From: Nemania diffusa
Lineage: Eukaryota > Ascomycota > Sordariomycetes > Xylariales > Xylariaceae
Direction of reading: 5' to 3'
NCBI GenBank assembly: GCA_038501195.1
Contig: JBBPUQ010000009.1
Coordinates: 2,666,001-2,730,000 of the forward strand
Length of the DNA stretch: 64,000 bases
Each line of letters starts with the position of its first letter. Within the stretch, counting starts at the first letter, position 1. The translations under genes were made by a program, and so were the position numbers. The notes under the pieces were generated by a model, which saw nothing but the letters and a program-made list of their open reading frames with translations, had not been told where the DNA came from and did no database searches. Below, one piece after another: positions 49,163 through 62,100 of the stretch.

Positions 49163-50607
49163 GGTCCCTCGAGTAAACCCACCAAATAGGGACGAGAGTC
49201 GGATAGGGTGTAGCAGGATCGTGGGCTAGAAAACAAAATATAATTAGACCAGTCTCCGGTGACGCTGATGATGATAACCGGTAGTAGCACGTTTGAAAAC
49301 CCATGCGCGGCAAGGCGAGGCGGACCACCTGACCTGATTCTTGGCGTTAAACCCGGGTAGGGGTAGGTACGTACCTGCTATCGGCGGAGTATTGATCATC
49401 CGGTTTATCTAGTCAGATAAGCCTATTTTCTACTCCATTTATTTGCATAAGGTCTATTACCTACATGTATGATAATAAGATAGCTGCATATGTAGGACTG
49501 CTAAAGTTGGTGAATGTCATTGCTTCCGAGTCGGAACTCTTCCCTTCGACGAATATACCGTGTCACAATCAATATGTAGACAGTCTTTAAGGCTCCTCAT
49601 ACAAACCCATGAGCAGATCAGAGATATTTCGTAGTAATAACTAAATATTACAGTTGCCAAACATCACAGTTATTATGGCTGTCGTCTACCTATTCACTGT
49701 CACGATAGCCGTGACATACGCGAGCATTGCATGCTTGGAATCGTCGACTGGGAAATCAAAGTTGGGTATCCTGGTCAGATTCCGAATGTCAATTTGTGAG
49801 AATGGTGTGCGCCTGAGCTAAAAAAGGTCCTATTGTTCCAGGCTTATATCGTCCCCCTCTCTACCCGCTGCGCACCTTAGCCTTATATGCTTGCGCTTGG
49901 TCAGGGTAGGCCCCCCCCGCCCTCTAACTAGTTGACATCATGCTCTATGAGACCAATCGCTCAATTGTGATGCTAATCATCCATGCTCGGTTATGCTTTC
50001 GACTTCGACTTTGACTGCTTTACACACTTCCGGTAGCGCTCAGCGTCTGTACGTATTGCTGCGTATGTGTGCATGTTTGGAGGATATTGGGTTGCGGCCA
50101 GAGGCCTAAAATGTTGTGGTAGAATAGTGAACAAGAAAAAGACAGCGGGAAAAAAAGACAATTACCAAAGAAAAAGACAAGACTGAGCAATCACAGTGGG
50201 AATCCTCTGCGAGATTCTTCGCTAGACTCTATATGAGTAATGCGCTGTCGCTTGTCATCCGTTTCGAAAGTCTCCAGTTTAGATGACCGTCCCCCATACC
50301 ATGCCCGGGGCCCTGCCAACGCTGCCTGAATTTGACGGCCTTTCCAGAAGTAGCCTCTTTCCTTTGTTTTACCGGTCCAAGGTACCTCGGCCATAGTCAT
50401 CGGCTATACACAGTCCGCCGTCTCTCGCATAGAGAGTAGCATTCTAGGGTTGATTGGCAGTGGTCCGCCTCTTTTATATAGTATTAAACAGTACATCTAC
50501 ACCAAGTTTCAGGGTGGTCAAAACCGAGAACGCCTTCCGCTATGATAACAAGTGTTGGGATGTGTTTGTGGAGGAATAGTGTAAGAAAAATGCTGCGAGG
50601 TTATAGC
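49163..50607. other. Intergenic region
   Basis: About 1.4 kb between the mS38 start and the 3' end of the Psr-type phosphatase gene. A 69-codon frame at 50191-50400 (minus, MTMAEVPWTGKTKERG start) has gene-like composition but no recognisable domain and could lie in a 3' UTR. I do not call it a gene. Confidence 0.45.
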
Positions 50608-52227
50608 TCAAAGAGTGACGTCGAGGACTAGGCTGACATCCTGGACGTTAGGTCCAGCCAAGTCCTCGAGAACGGGTATTAAATCTAACAATTCGTTGTC
50701 GTGTGCGTCCGAGAACCAACTGCTGATAGGAACAGCATGCTGGGGATGGAAGATATAGGAGGTAGGTGAGTTGTCAATGATGATTGTATCCTTGAGATCA
50801 CGTCCAACCTGTGACAAATCTTTAACGTAGTTGCCTTGGTGGTTGTAACAGCTCTCTCGAAATAACCTGTGGTGGACGACTTTATGGATATCGAGTTGAT
50901 CTAACAGCGGATCACCGTACTGAGGTGCTTTTTATCAGACATAGTAATTAGCGAGGGGGGCACATCACATACCTTGGATACAGACGCTGTGAATACAACG
51001 ACTTCATAGAGTTCGCCTACGCGCTTCATGAATTGATCTACCCCAGGGCGTTTGATCACATAAACATTGTGGTAGTTTCCTTCAATTTCAACAGGTATCG
51101 TGAAATCAGCTTGGTGGAGTATCTAGAGCTTGTAAGTCTCTCAATGGAATCTTCTGTGGATAGGGCCGACTTACTTTAAATGAGCTGTGAACCAAGGTCT
51201 CATCAAGATCTAAGACAAGACATTTCCGACCCTTGAATCGCGGTTCAATAGGGGGCAAGAGGAATTTTTGTTCTGCCTCGTCTTTTACTACAACTTGCTC
51301 CTCAGGTGTAATTCGCTCTTCATTTGTTATGGGTGGAGGCGGGGGCGGAGGGACAGTTTTAGGATACCCATCCTCAGCAGCGGGCACATCAGGTTTCACT
51401 TGTTGTAGTGCAACAGGTTCGCCGTCGGGCATTTCAGAATCCCCATCCTCATCTTTAGAATCCACACTCTCCTCTGTTGGCAGTTCGATGTCATGGTTAT
51501 CTAGCAACGGGGAATCGACGGTGATACTTGGGCCAGGTGCAACTCCGAGGGCATTCCGTTTAGACTCAGTCTCTGGTTCACCAGCGCCTGTCTGATCAGC
51601 TGCTGTGGATTGCGAGGCCCGCTTTCCGGATTTTGGTGTTTCCTGGACTGGCTGCCCACTCTGAACTTGAGAATCCTTCTCTTTCTCATAAAGCTGTGAT
51701 TTGCTGCCGCTTGTCTGTTCTGATGGGGTTGCGGTCCTCCTACTGGATGTCAACGGCCGCGGAGGAATTTTGTCTACCTTATGGGGCAGCGGATCATCTC
51801 CGCCATCGGGACTGTTAGCATTATCCGGCACGCCGCAGCAGCCGAGTAGAGCAAGAAGGCCGCCCTTTTTCCGTCTCTGTGGGGCCGCAGCCGGGGAGTT
51901 GGGCTGTGAAGAGCCAGGGCTATTTGTAGGGTTTGTTGCCGCAGCTGAGCGGTGGGTAGAAGCGCTACCATTTCGACGTCGGCCCAACATACTATTTCTC
52001 GATTCTCTAGAATGTCTACTCGTACTATGTCGGGATTCGCTTGCAGGAGCACTGGTGAGTCCGGTGGTTGTCGATACCGGCTCTATCGTCTGGGGCGACG
52101 AATACGACGGGGCGTTTGGATGATCTCGACTTCTTTTAGAGCTGGACCCGTCTTCGGGCTGGAGCATAGCCCTGTTCTTAGGAGCAAGTTGATCTGTCTG
52201 ATTATTCTGGACAACGCCCAGGGACAT
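50608..52227 (-). CDS. Psr1/Psr2-type NIF (FCP1-like) protein phosphatase
   Basis: Three exons, 52227-51175, 51122-50973 and 50919-50608, giving 504 residues. The first 330 residues are Ser/Pro/Asp-rich and probably disordered, with a CCGVPDN segment around residues 128-135 that could be lipid-modified. The catalytic domain starts [15 protein letters not shown], where D340-L-D-E-T is the DxDx(T/V) nucleophile motif of HAD-fold phosphatases, followed by [22 protein letters not shown] and [10 protein letters not shown]. Yeast Psr1/Psr2 are plasma-membrane phosphatases in the sodium and general stress response; the CTD small phosphatases are close relatives. The architecture (long N-terminal tail plus C-terminal NIF domain) favours Psr. 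Upstream, 52280-52800 is pyrimidine-rich with a GTACGT site and no ATG in frame, so it is probably a 5' leader. Confidence 0.9.
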
Positions 52228-54953
52228 TCTCTACGTGGTAGCAAACGTAGGATCGGTGAGCGCAAGGCGTTTTCGAACTAAAATTTGTAAATTAGCTGTT
52301 AGGGTGTTATCGCATGATGGATTGTCAAAGGTGTATGTAGATCAGGGACATGAAAGGCAGCCGGGAGACGAGCGCATATGACCACCGGACTACACTTCGC
52401 TGGAGAAGCGCGAGCAGGATTGGAAGATATTGCGACGCTCCTATTCAACAGCGAGCCCATTCAGGCTGTCGAAGGCGAAGGTGAGAGCGGCAGTACCAAC
52501 TCGTTGCGGCTTCACCAAGTCACAGGAGCAAGGTAGACAAGTAGATATATATCCTACGTACCTTGGCTACCCAACCGCCCAATATGCTGTCAATGGCCTT
52601 GGTAGCCGTGTGAAAATAGTTCGGCGGTGGATGGGATGCGAGAAAAGCCAGCGACGCGACGGAATCTCTAGCGATCCGAGGAGACGGTGATGATTGAATG
52701 TAGACGCGAAAGGAGGTCTTGCCTGCTGCAAAAGGCTGGGGACGGGATGGGGAAGGAGGCTCGAGGAGGTCAGGGAAAAGGGCCGCCGCTGGGTGCAAGC
52801 CGCTAGCGCCCCTACCTAATCTGCTACCTAAATGAAGTCAAGGTTCACTGGGACCCGGATGTGATTGGGGGATGGTTAGGGGGCACCAACACAGTTAGAC
52901 TGATCAGAAACTATGCCGCTTTAGGGGGGGTTAGTATGTGCGCCACGGCTAGCTCTGGAGGAAATACCAACTTGTTGCTATGAAGTGTTAGCGTTTCATG
53001 TTTGATTTGCTCCACCGCACTATCAGAATATATCGAACTTCCTGTCCTCTATTTTATTACTTGGGAGATCGCGTCCACACTTAAAGCTCTTGCAATCTCC
53101 AGTTTACTAGCCAGCATCTGATCTCAGGTTCTCAACTATATCTCCTCATCTCTGTACATACAGAACCCGTACCGTGTCCACTAGGTAGGTAGGCATCTAC
53201 TTGTACTGTAATTATTTACTTACCCACTGTCGTGTGTACATACATACGCTACAATCTCGCTTCTACTGGCGGGATTCGTTTCAAATAGGTACCACAGTAT
53301 GATCAAACACCAGCTTCTTTCTGCATTACATACGACTCAGCATCTTTCCAAGATATATTTACGTATTGTTCACTTTGAGCCTGTTTTCTAGCGCGAAGAA
53401 GCTTAAATAATCCGACAATAGGTACCAACTCACGGTGCGAAGGTAGGTAGGTACCTGAGATGACGAGGGTCCCACTATCTTGCCTCAGGGAGGCACCTAA
53501 GTTAGTAGGTAGTATGCGTACTTCGGCCGTCGCTTGACACTCTCTTAGAGAGCTTACACACCGTTGTAATATAGGTACCTACATACACATGATCGATATC
53601 ATCCAAGGCACAACGTTGCAGAAACCGGTATACCGGATAGAGGTACATGCCTACCTGTACAGAGTATGTCAAACCTATAAGTATTATATAACGTACTGTG
53701 CAGTACAGTATGCTTACCCAAGTCCCTACTATATGCAATGTACACCAACAGGCCGTGACTGGTCTTAAGCTGAACAGGATGAGCGTCTAGTTCCCCAGCA
53801 CAGATCCACCACAGATCCACTCCAATGCAGCCACGAGTTGACGAGTAAGATGCAGACAATGTAGCCGCCTCCTCCTATTGGTCAAGCCTGTCCTACTATA
53901 CCAGGGTGGGCGCTTAGCAGGGCAGGACGGTGACGGCGAGCTGTGGGACCGTCCGCCGGCGCACCACTCAGATTGAGCTTGAATTGCCTAGTGGGGTATG
54001 TATGGAAAGCATCCCGGTAGGTACAACAAGCATTAGGACAACTGTAATGCGGAGAGCGGGCTTGGGCACACAAACGCGTGCCCCAGGATTCTGTGTTTAA
54101 CAGTGCATAGGTAGTTAAGTAGTCTACTGAATTGCTAGGTATGTATGTAGAGATATTATACATACAAACATGTGCAGTAAGGAGTTGTGGTCTAGATGGT
54201 TTATCGGTGAAGGTCAAATGAAATGGAACACAAGACGGTTACATGCCCTACCTAAGGTAGTGTTCTAGAAAGACGCCATGCCTCCAAGCAAAATCCCCTC
54301 TCCCGCCCTTTTTATACACTTATTTATTGGTAGTACGTGCTACCATAGGGAGTTAAACATCCAAGGGAGATAGATGCCTAGTCATATGACAGAACATCTC
54401 CTAATCACGAGAAAATAAAGAACCAGGTAATATCTAGATGCGCTATCTAGATGGTACAATATCCACCTATCATCTAAACTTTACTTATACTTAAAGACTA
54501 ACACGGCCCGGGAACATTACCCTGAGGAAAGCACGTGCCAGACTTGTCTGGAATGTGAATCAAGCCACATGTGGCTCAGCTATGTTCTCCTTACCCCATC
54601 CCCATGCCGGAACCAGCTGGGGTAGTGTGGCTGGGTAGTGCTCCGCTCTGACGGCATGGGAGCTACTAGTGTACCGAGGTGATCGATCACATGGCAGTAT
54701 GTCGCTGTTGTTCCTACCGAACAGGTACACTAGATACCTGCTGTAGGTATCTACACTTTCGCTTTCGCTCGCTTTCACTGTTCATTCCTACCTCTTATTC
54801 TAACCATATCATACAAGGTCCATTGCGACACACAACCACCCGCGACAACTGATCGATCCCACGCCTTAACAATTATGCCAGGCTCTGCGCTACCGATGGC
54901 TACGTCGCTTCTTCTGTCGGACCTCTCCTAATTGACGTCACGCGCCAGCCAAC
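52228..54953. other. Divergent intergenic region
   Basis: About 2.7 kb between the Psr-type gene (minus) and the ABC transporter gene (plus). The first 570 bp look like the phosphatase leader. The middle has TAGGTA/TACCTA clusters (53185-53215, 53440-53515, 53570-53660). The end is the ABC gene's leader. No supportable coding frame. Confidence 0.5.
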
Positions 54954-57522
54954 ATGGCAGTGCAGTCTACCCTTCGCCATTCGGCGTCGGAAGATATTAT
55001 CGTGGCGTTCATCGACAAGTACACGAATCTCGTTAAAGATCGCTTCCGGAAAACTTCGCGCCGAACAAAACTCATTGCTACCCTTACCCTCGCGTTGTCC
55101 ATCGTCCTAGGTGCCGAAGGGAGTCGGAGATGGTGGAAACGAAGAAGACAAGAAAAAGAACAGGGTCGCAAGCTGGTGCGCACAAATTCTTGGCTTCTAG
55201 GGAAAGATGGATCACGAACGATATACGTCCCTTATAAGGATGGCACCTCTAAAGTCGTTATCCACAAGACGAAGCCTTTGACATTTGAGGCGCATCGACG
55301 CCTTTTTTTAAATCCTCCCAAGGTCTCTGGGCTCGGCGATGGAACCGTGCCGTCAGCGCAAACGAAACCTGGCCTAAACCTCGCATTCCTCCATCAGTTC
55401 CTAAGTCTGATGAGCATCATGATTCCCCGGTGGACGAGTAAAGAAGCCGGGTTACTGGCTAGTCACGGCGTATTCCTGATGCTACGCACGTACCTTTCGC
55501 TGGTGGTGGCACGTCTTGATGGCGAGATCGTTCGTGATTTAGTCGCTGGCCATGGCCGACAGTTCCTTTGGGGTATAGTCAAGGTCAGTTCACGTGCTTC
55601 CCTCCTGTCATTTATCTATTTACTAAGTCTCTTACGCAGTGGTGCGGACTTGGTGGCTTTGCCGCTTATACCAATTCCATGATCAAATTCCTCGAGTCCA
55701 AGGTGTCAATTGCATTCCGCACGAGACTAACACGATATATCCACGACCTTTACCTAAACGACAATCTCAACTACTACAAATTAGCCAACTCGGACGGTGG
55801 AGTCGGTCAAGGTGCTGATCAGTTTATCACCCAAGATCTCACCCTTTTCTGCGCTTCAGCCGCCAACTTGTACTCATCACTCGGTAAACCATTTGTGGAT
55901 CTCTGTGTCTTCAATTACCAGCTATACCGCTCTCTTGGCCCCTTGGCTCTAACTGGTCTTCTGAGCAATTACTTCCTCACGGCAAGCATCCTTCGAAGAA
56001 TGTCCCCGCCCTTTGGGAAATTAAAGGCAGTAGAAGGCCGCAAAGAAGGCGATTTTAGAGGTTTGCATGCCCGCTTGATAGCTAACGCTGAGGAAGTTGC
56101 CTTTTACGGCGGTGCCGAAATGGAGAAGACATTCCTCAATAAGGAGTTCAAATCGCTAAAGAATTGGATGGAGGGCATATATATGCTCAAAATTCGGTAT
56201 AACATTCTCGAGGACTTCATTTTGAAATACAGCTGGAGTGCCTATGGGTATCTACTATCATCTCTCCCGGTGTTTCTCCCCGCCTGGGGTGGCGTAGGGG
56301 GCGCCATGGAAATGCTTGAAAATGCCGAGAAGGGCGGCCGTGAGCGTAATCGTATGAAAGACTTCATCACCAACAAACGTCTGATGCTCTCTCTTGCCGA
56401 TGCTGGTGGCCGCATGATGTATTCCATCAAGGATCTCGCCGAGTTGGCTGGATATACCAGTCGAGTTTACACCCTCATTTCCACGCTTCATCGGGTGCAT
56501 GCCGATGCGTATTTCGCCCGCGCTAGTGGTAATGAGCTCTATTCACAATCCGACGTTCAAGGAACCATACAGAAAGGATTTGACGGCGTTCGACTAGAGC
56601 ATGTGCCCATCGTTGCGCCAGGTCTTTGGCCCCGGGGAGGCGATGAGCTACTAGAATCACTTTCCCTGGTTGTCCGCCGAGGAGAGCACCTGCTAATTTC
56701 TGGCCCTAATGGCATTGGTAAGAGTGCTATTGCGAGAGTCCTCGCGGGGTTATGGCCTGTGTACCGTGGTTTAGTCAGCCGACCAAAATCAATTGGTGAG
56801 GATGGTATTATGTTTTTACCCCAGAGACCGTATCTAAGCATCGGTACTCTCCGTGATCAGGTCATCTACCCGGATGGAGAGCTCGACATGCGGCTTAAGC
56901 GTAAGAATGAGGGCGACTTGCAACGCGCACTTGATGCTGCTAAGCTCGGCTACCTACCTGATCGCGAGGGCGGTTGGGATACGCGGAAAGAATGGAAAGA
57001 TGTGCTTAGCGGGGGCGAGAAGCAGAGAATTGGCATCGCACGATTACTCTACCATGAACCCCAGTACGCTATTATCGACGAGGGCACAAGCGCAGTATCT
57101 AGCGATGTGGAGGGACTCCTATACGAAACTTGTAAAGAGAGGGGCATAAGTAAGTTGGATGGCACAAATCCCTTGATATGGAAAACTAATATGTTATAGC
57201 TTTGATCACCATATCAACTCGAGCCTCTCTCAAGAAATATCACACCTTTAACCTTGCCCTCGGCTCGGGCGACAATGGCGATGAGTGGGAGTTTGAGCGT
57301 ATCGGAACCGAACGCGAGAAGATGCAAGTCGAGCGAGAGCTGCAGGAACTTCGCGAACGGCTATCACAAGTCGAAAAATGGAAGCAGCGTCGCGAAGAGA
57401 TTGAGAAAGAACTTGCTGAAGTCTGGACTGAGAAAAATGATGCTCCTTTGGATCCGCCTCCCTACATCGAAAATCCCGAAGAGGATACAGAAGCCACCCA
57501 ACCCGAACCGATTGTATCTTAG
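54954..57522 (+). CDS. Peroxisomal fatty-acid ABC half-transporter (ABCD/Pxa type)
   Basis: Three exons, 54954-55583, 55640-57149 and 57200-57522, giving 820 residues. The order is: a basic N-terminus with one hydrophobic segment (TLTLALSIVLG), an ABCD-type membrane domain (residues about 120-460, including NSDGGVGQGADQFI and HARLIANAEEVAFYGG, conserved in ABCD proteins), then one ATP-binding domain. Walker A is G565-P-N-G-I-G-K-S572, the signature LSGGEKQRIGIAR starts at L666, and Walker B is YAIIDEGTSAVS at 686. Half-transporters of this type (yeast Pxa1/Pxa2, human ABCD1-3) dimerise in the peroxisome membrane and import long-chain acyl-CoA for beta-oxidation. The last 80 residues form a charged coiled coil and an acidic tail. 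Which Pxa paralogue it is cannot be settled without an alignment. Confidence 0.92.
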
Positions 57523-59174
57523 TTGTACCTGCGTTATCAATAACCAGCAGGGTAAGTGTATGCATGTAGAGAAGGGCCGCATGGCAAACCCAACCAAATA
57601 TACACATATACTATCTTCATTTTTACCAGTATATGTGCTACCATGTTGTTTCTCCGAGTGTTTCTGATAGTGACGAACATAGTGAGCTTACATAGATCCT
57701 TGGCTGGCAAAGCCACCAAGGTCAGCAAACTGGACCTGGCTAGAACCGACCTATAATCATGGAGGACGCCACACCCTTCTTTCGACCCCTCGGGAGGATC
57801 TAACCGGCGCTATTCAGTCCCGCGTAGGCATTTAAGGTTCTAGAGGGCTTATATGTACGCTATATATTAATCAGCCGCATACATATCAAGTAAAGTCAAG
57901 ACTTAGGTATACAGACCTGAGAGTTTGCGCCAGCTATGATTGCAGTTGGTATAGGAATGTTCCTATCAGCTCCGAAGTAGGGCGCTAAAGTCGACCTATA
58001 GACGACTATATGCTTAGCGGATAGGACGTACCTATTTCATGATTAAGGGAATGTGTAATATAAACATCATAAGTGCTGTAGACAGCTAATATCCTAGAGT
58101 GCAACCTTTAGCCAACGATCTGTTTTCTAATTATTGTAGATAAGTATCTTGAAGAATCATCGACTTTCAAACAAGGGGTCAACGTACCTAGTTATTAAGG
58201 CTTATGTACATAGATTCTAGACTAAGACGGTATTTTGTCTTCCTCTCCTTTTGCACTCTCCCAGCTATTTTCACTAACGAGCGTTTGCTACACATCGAAA
58301 TTACAACATGTTATCAAGTGCTCGCGTTATCCCCCTGTTGGACTTGTTGATCTCGCCTCAGGTTAGTTAAAGAGCCGACTTAGCGTCCTACCAGTCGATG
58401 AGTAAGGTCGATGTGTAAGTAGTTACTCCGAGATTAACATATTCAAGACCCACTTAGCCTTTGTAAGTTGCTCTCATAAGGAGATAGTCTGCTTAGTAGT
58501 GAGCGAACGAACTGCCGGGCCTCTCTACCCTACTCTGAAACCAACACGCTCTTATCGCGATGCATCCACGCCTACATCGACCTACCTAGCTGTCTGTTAC
58601 GTGCAACGCTTTCGTCATCAGCACGATGTTACACAGATGATGATACTCGCAGCCCCCACTCCCCCGGATGATAAGCAGGTCTGGGCAGCTCTCGAGCATC
58701 CAATGAAGACGGGATCCGCGGCCTGGCAATCTGCAATCTACGATGCAATGCTCCGTGAACTCCTCACTTTCCCGGGGCGCGTGTGGCTGGGCTGCAAGGG
58801 GTGTCTCTGCTGAACCACACGCAGCCGGTCGTAAGGTCAGCACGGTCAGCACATATTTGCAGGCGATCTTACGCTGAGATGACTATATCAGTGCCATTAT
58901 ATAATCTACTTACAGAATACATACGGGCTCAGTCGATGATAACGGTTATCGCCAAGCCATCTCCGTATCTCTCCGTCCTGTCCTCGCCCCCTCTGTTTCT
59001 ACCAGTACTTAGATCTACTGTACTTGTATGTATCTGGGAGACAGTATTCTGTACTACTAATGCATATATATACTATATAAAGTCTGGCTGCGCTCTCTCG
59101 GTATCACCCCCTTATTCCCATCGCTTGGATGCACGACAATTAGTCTCGAGACTATCTAGAGAAGAGCCGCAGTC
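57523..59174. other. Intergenic region
   Basis: About 1.65 kb between two plus-strand genes. It holds the ABC gene's 3' UTR and the permease promoter. No supportable gene; the frame at 58499-58813 opens with GTG and has no domain. Confidence 0.5.
59074..59080 (+). promoter_or_regulatory. TATA-box candidate of the permease gene
   Basis: TATATAA within ACTATATAAAG, about 95 bp upstream of the ATG at 59175. Distance and context are suitable; assigned by consensus only. Confidence 0.45.
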
Positions 59175-61049
59175 ATGTCGTCTGTCAAGGACGAGAAGCG
59201 CGATGATTCGCACGACAACCCAGAGCTCGGGGGAGTAGACGTCGAGACCGTGGTTGCGGTCGAGGGTGGTGTTGACGTCAATGCGGCCGGTTATAAGGAC
59301 CAATTGAAACGTCAATACGGCCTTTGGGGCATCGCTGGCGTTGCACTCACCGTCGATAACGCTTGGGCGGCCCTGGGGTCGTCCATTTCAGTCTCGATCC
59401 GTAAGTGACTCCGATGTGCTATATCCGGTCGGACCATCCCTCGCTCACCTTAGACACCGGCAGTCAGCGGCGGACCTCCCGGCGTCATATTCGGCTTGAT
59501 CGTTTCCTTTTTTTGGTACTCGTTTATTGGTCTAAGTCTCGCTGAGGTACGTTGGAGTCCCTCGCTAGCCGGCACCCATCTCTTCGGTGTTGGACAGATC
59601 GTGTTGTCATCGTACTAAACGCCTCTCTAGCTTGCCTCGTCGGTCCCGACTGCTGGTGGTGTCTATCACTGGGCGACTATCGCCGGAGGCCCTCGCTGGG
59701 GCCGAATGCTTGGATTCTTCACGGGCTGGATGAACTTTTACGGGTGGATGTTTGGTTTGGCCTCCTTGATGCAAATCACGGCCAACGTCGTCGTCCAGCT
59801 ATACACAACATACCATCAAGGCACATATGTCCCGTCGGCATGGCACGTCTATGTGACATACGTCGGCATACTCTGGATCACGACCGCATTCGTCATTTTC
59901 GCTAATCGGTTAGTGCCGTACACCCAAACCCTCGGCATGTTCTTCGTCTGTGTCGGCGGCGTCGTCACCATCATCGTCATTGCGGCGATGCCGAAGACGC
60001 ACGCCTCAAACCACTTCGTCTGGAACTCGTTCGAAGAGAACAACCTGACCGGCTGGTCGGGCGGCGTCGCCTTCCTGCTCGGCGTGCTGAACGGCGCCTT
60101 CACCATCGGTACCCCCGACGCCATCACTCACATTGCCGAGGAGCTCCCCCATCCCAAGAGGGATCTGCCCAAGGCCATGGGACTCCAGATCGGTCTCGGA
60201 TTCTTGTACGCATTCGTTTTCGCTATCGCTCTGAGCTACGCTATCACGGATCTATCAGCTCTCCAAGGCGACAGCAACACCTATCCGCTGGCCGGCATCT
60301 ACCAGCAGGCCACTCAGAGCCCCGCTGCGACGTTCGGTCTCCTTTTCATCTTGTTCCTCACTAGCATGTGCTGCTGCATTGGAACTGTGTTGACGAACTC
60401 GCGCGCGTACTGGGCACTTGCGCGCGACAATGCCGTCCCCTTCTCGAAGTTCTTTGGCCGAGTCAACGAGTCATTGAGTTGCCCCATCGAGGCCACGATA
60501 TTCGTCTCTGTTTTCGTCACTGGCCTGGGTGCCATATCTCTAGGCAGTTCAAGCGCTTTTTTGGCTTTGGCGGGCTCATTCGTCGTCCTTACGACAGTCT
60601 CCTATGCCATACCTTTCTTAGGGAATGTGATCAGTGGCCGGAAGTATTTCCCGCCAGGCCCTTTCAGTCTAGGGAAACTCGGCAATGCCGTCAACTTGAT
60701 AACCATAGTACTCACTATCTTCTTTGACGTATTCTTCGTGTTCCGTAAGTAACAGAATCCTGACTACTGAAAGTGGATGAATTATGTCTTGCTGACCGAT
60801 ATGATAGCATACACGCTCCCTACTACCGCCGAATCGATGAACTACAGCAGCGTGATTCTTGTCGGCATCATCGCCGTGTCGGCAATCTGGTGGCTGGTGC
60901 ATGCCACGCACCATTATCCGGGACCGAAGGTTATGCAATTATATCTCCACGACACTGCTGTGGTGGACGGTACTGTGGTGGACACAGAAACTCTTGAGTC
61001 ATCGCAAGGAAAGGAAGATTCGGAAAAGAATGACGGGCTCTCAACATAG
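59175..61049 (+). CDS. Amino-acid/choline/GABA permease (APC superfamily)
   Basis: Four exons, 59175-59400, 59464-59546, 59631-60744 and 60808-61049, giving 554 residues. A hydrophilic N-terminus of about 48 residues precedes twelve predicted membrane segments. Family marks are YGLWGIAGVALTVDNAW, SGGPPGVIFGLIVS (across intron 1), SVPTAGGVYHWA (TM3), GVLNGAFTIGTPDAITHIAEE and VLTNSRAYWALARDNAVP. Together these place it with the fungal Hnm1-like choline and Uga4-like GABA permeases rather than the general amino-acid permeases. It should import choline, GABA or a related amine across the plasma membrane; the exact substrate is open. Intron 2 contains a TACTAAAC branch site at about 59613. The C-terminal tail is charged and could be a target for regulation by ubiquitin. 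Confidence 0.92.
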
Positions 61050-62100
61050 ATATACCCCATATAAAAGCCATAAATAGCTGGTCTAATCAGAGGATTACGA
61101 AAGAAAATTATTTTCTTGACTAATATCTGAATTATGTCATATGATCACTAATTTGCTAAGCGAGCTTTCATACACCCATCTTAACTACATTCTAATGTAG
61201 AACAAGCTTAACCCTGAAGGAGTAGGTACTCAAGCTGAGCTCGTACGATCAACGTTAGCAGCTACTCGTGGCTTGCGTGTTAACACTAGTATTATGCGCA
61301 ACCCGACGTTCAAACGGAATAAATCGAACTTACATGATTAAATTGGGAGTTTCGGAGGTGCTCATGCCGTCTTCATCACTACCGAATCCGGTTGGTCATC
61401 GTGTGCTCCTCCCGGGCTCTCGGGACGCCCACCGATGAATTTGCATTCATGCTTCGCTAAAGCTACGAAAGACAGATACTTGGTAACTGAAGCAAGGGGT
61501 TCTTTTCTAGTTGATCAGCTATAGTCTATCACTACCGTTAGTAGATGCATATAGTTATCAACTAGGCAGGCAGGATCTAGATGATCCTTCTCCAACCATG
61601 AACCCTCGCTTCAGGGGTTCCCCAATTCTCCACCCCCGGTTTCTTTGTTGGAGAAGAGGGATAGGCCAGTTTGACGACACGAATTCATGGCCTGCTTCGT
61701 TGTTAGGAAACGACCGAAATATTCGAATTGAGGCCTGCAAAAGACGGAAGCTCGGCGGTTTGGAGTGGAGAGCAGGTCTAGACCCTTGTTCACCGCGTAT
61801 GTATTCGTGGAACTCGTGGCACTGGTTTGTCCGTCAACAAGGCTCAACGTCGTCCGTTGGTTCCCAGCCCAAAGTGTGATTTACGGAACTATAGTCTCCT
61901 AGCCTTAGCAGCAGTGTTACATCGTCTCTGTTAAGGTTAATAGTCTTTGGTAATTCTAATGATGGTCTAAATGTATTTAATTAACTACGACCCTAACTCT
62001 TAATGTGGATATTAATATGGATGTTCTTCATGCAGAAGCACCCAACTCTTAAGTTGGCCCTTCAGTAATCAAGCCTCCCCGTGAGTCAGATTTACTCAAG
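61050..62100. other. Intergenic region upstream of the mannanase gene
   Basis: About 1 kb containing the permease 3' UTR and the mannanase promoter. A 122-codon frame at 61511-61879 has no domain and is not called. Confidence 0.5.

Noticed and set aside
50191..50400. 69-codon minus frame as a separate gene
   Set aside because: No recognisable domain or splice context; position is compatible with the 3' UTR of the phosphatase gene. Left unannotated.
54560..54778. 72-codon minus frame in the ABC gene's upstream region
   Set aside because: Low-complexity, no homology features, and lies where the promoter is expected.
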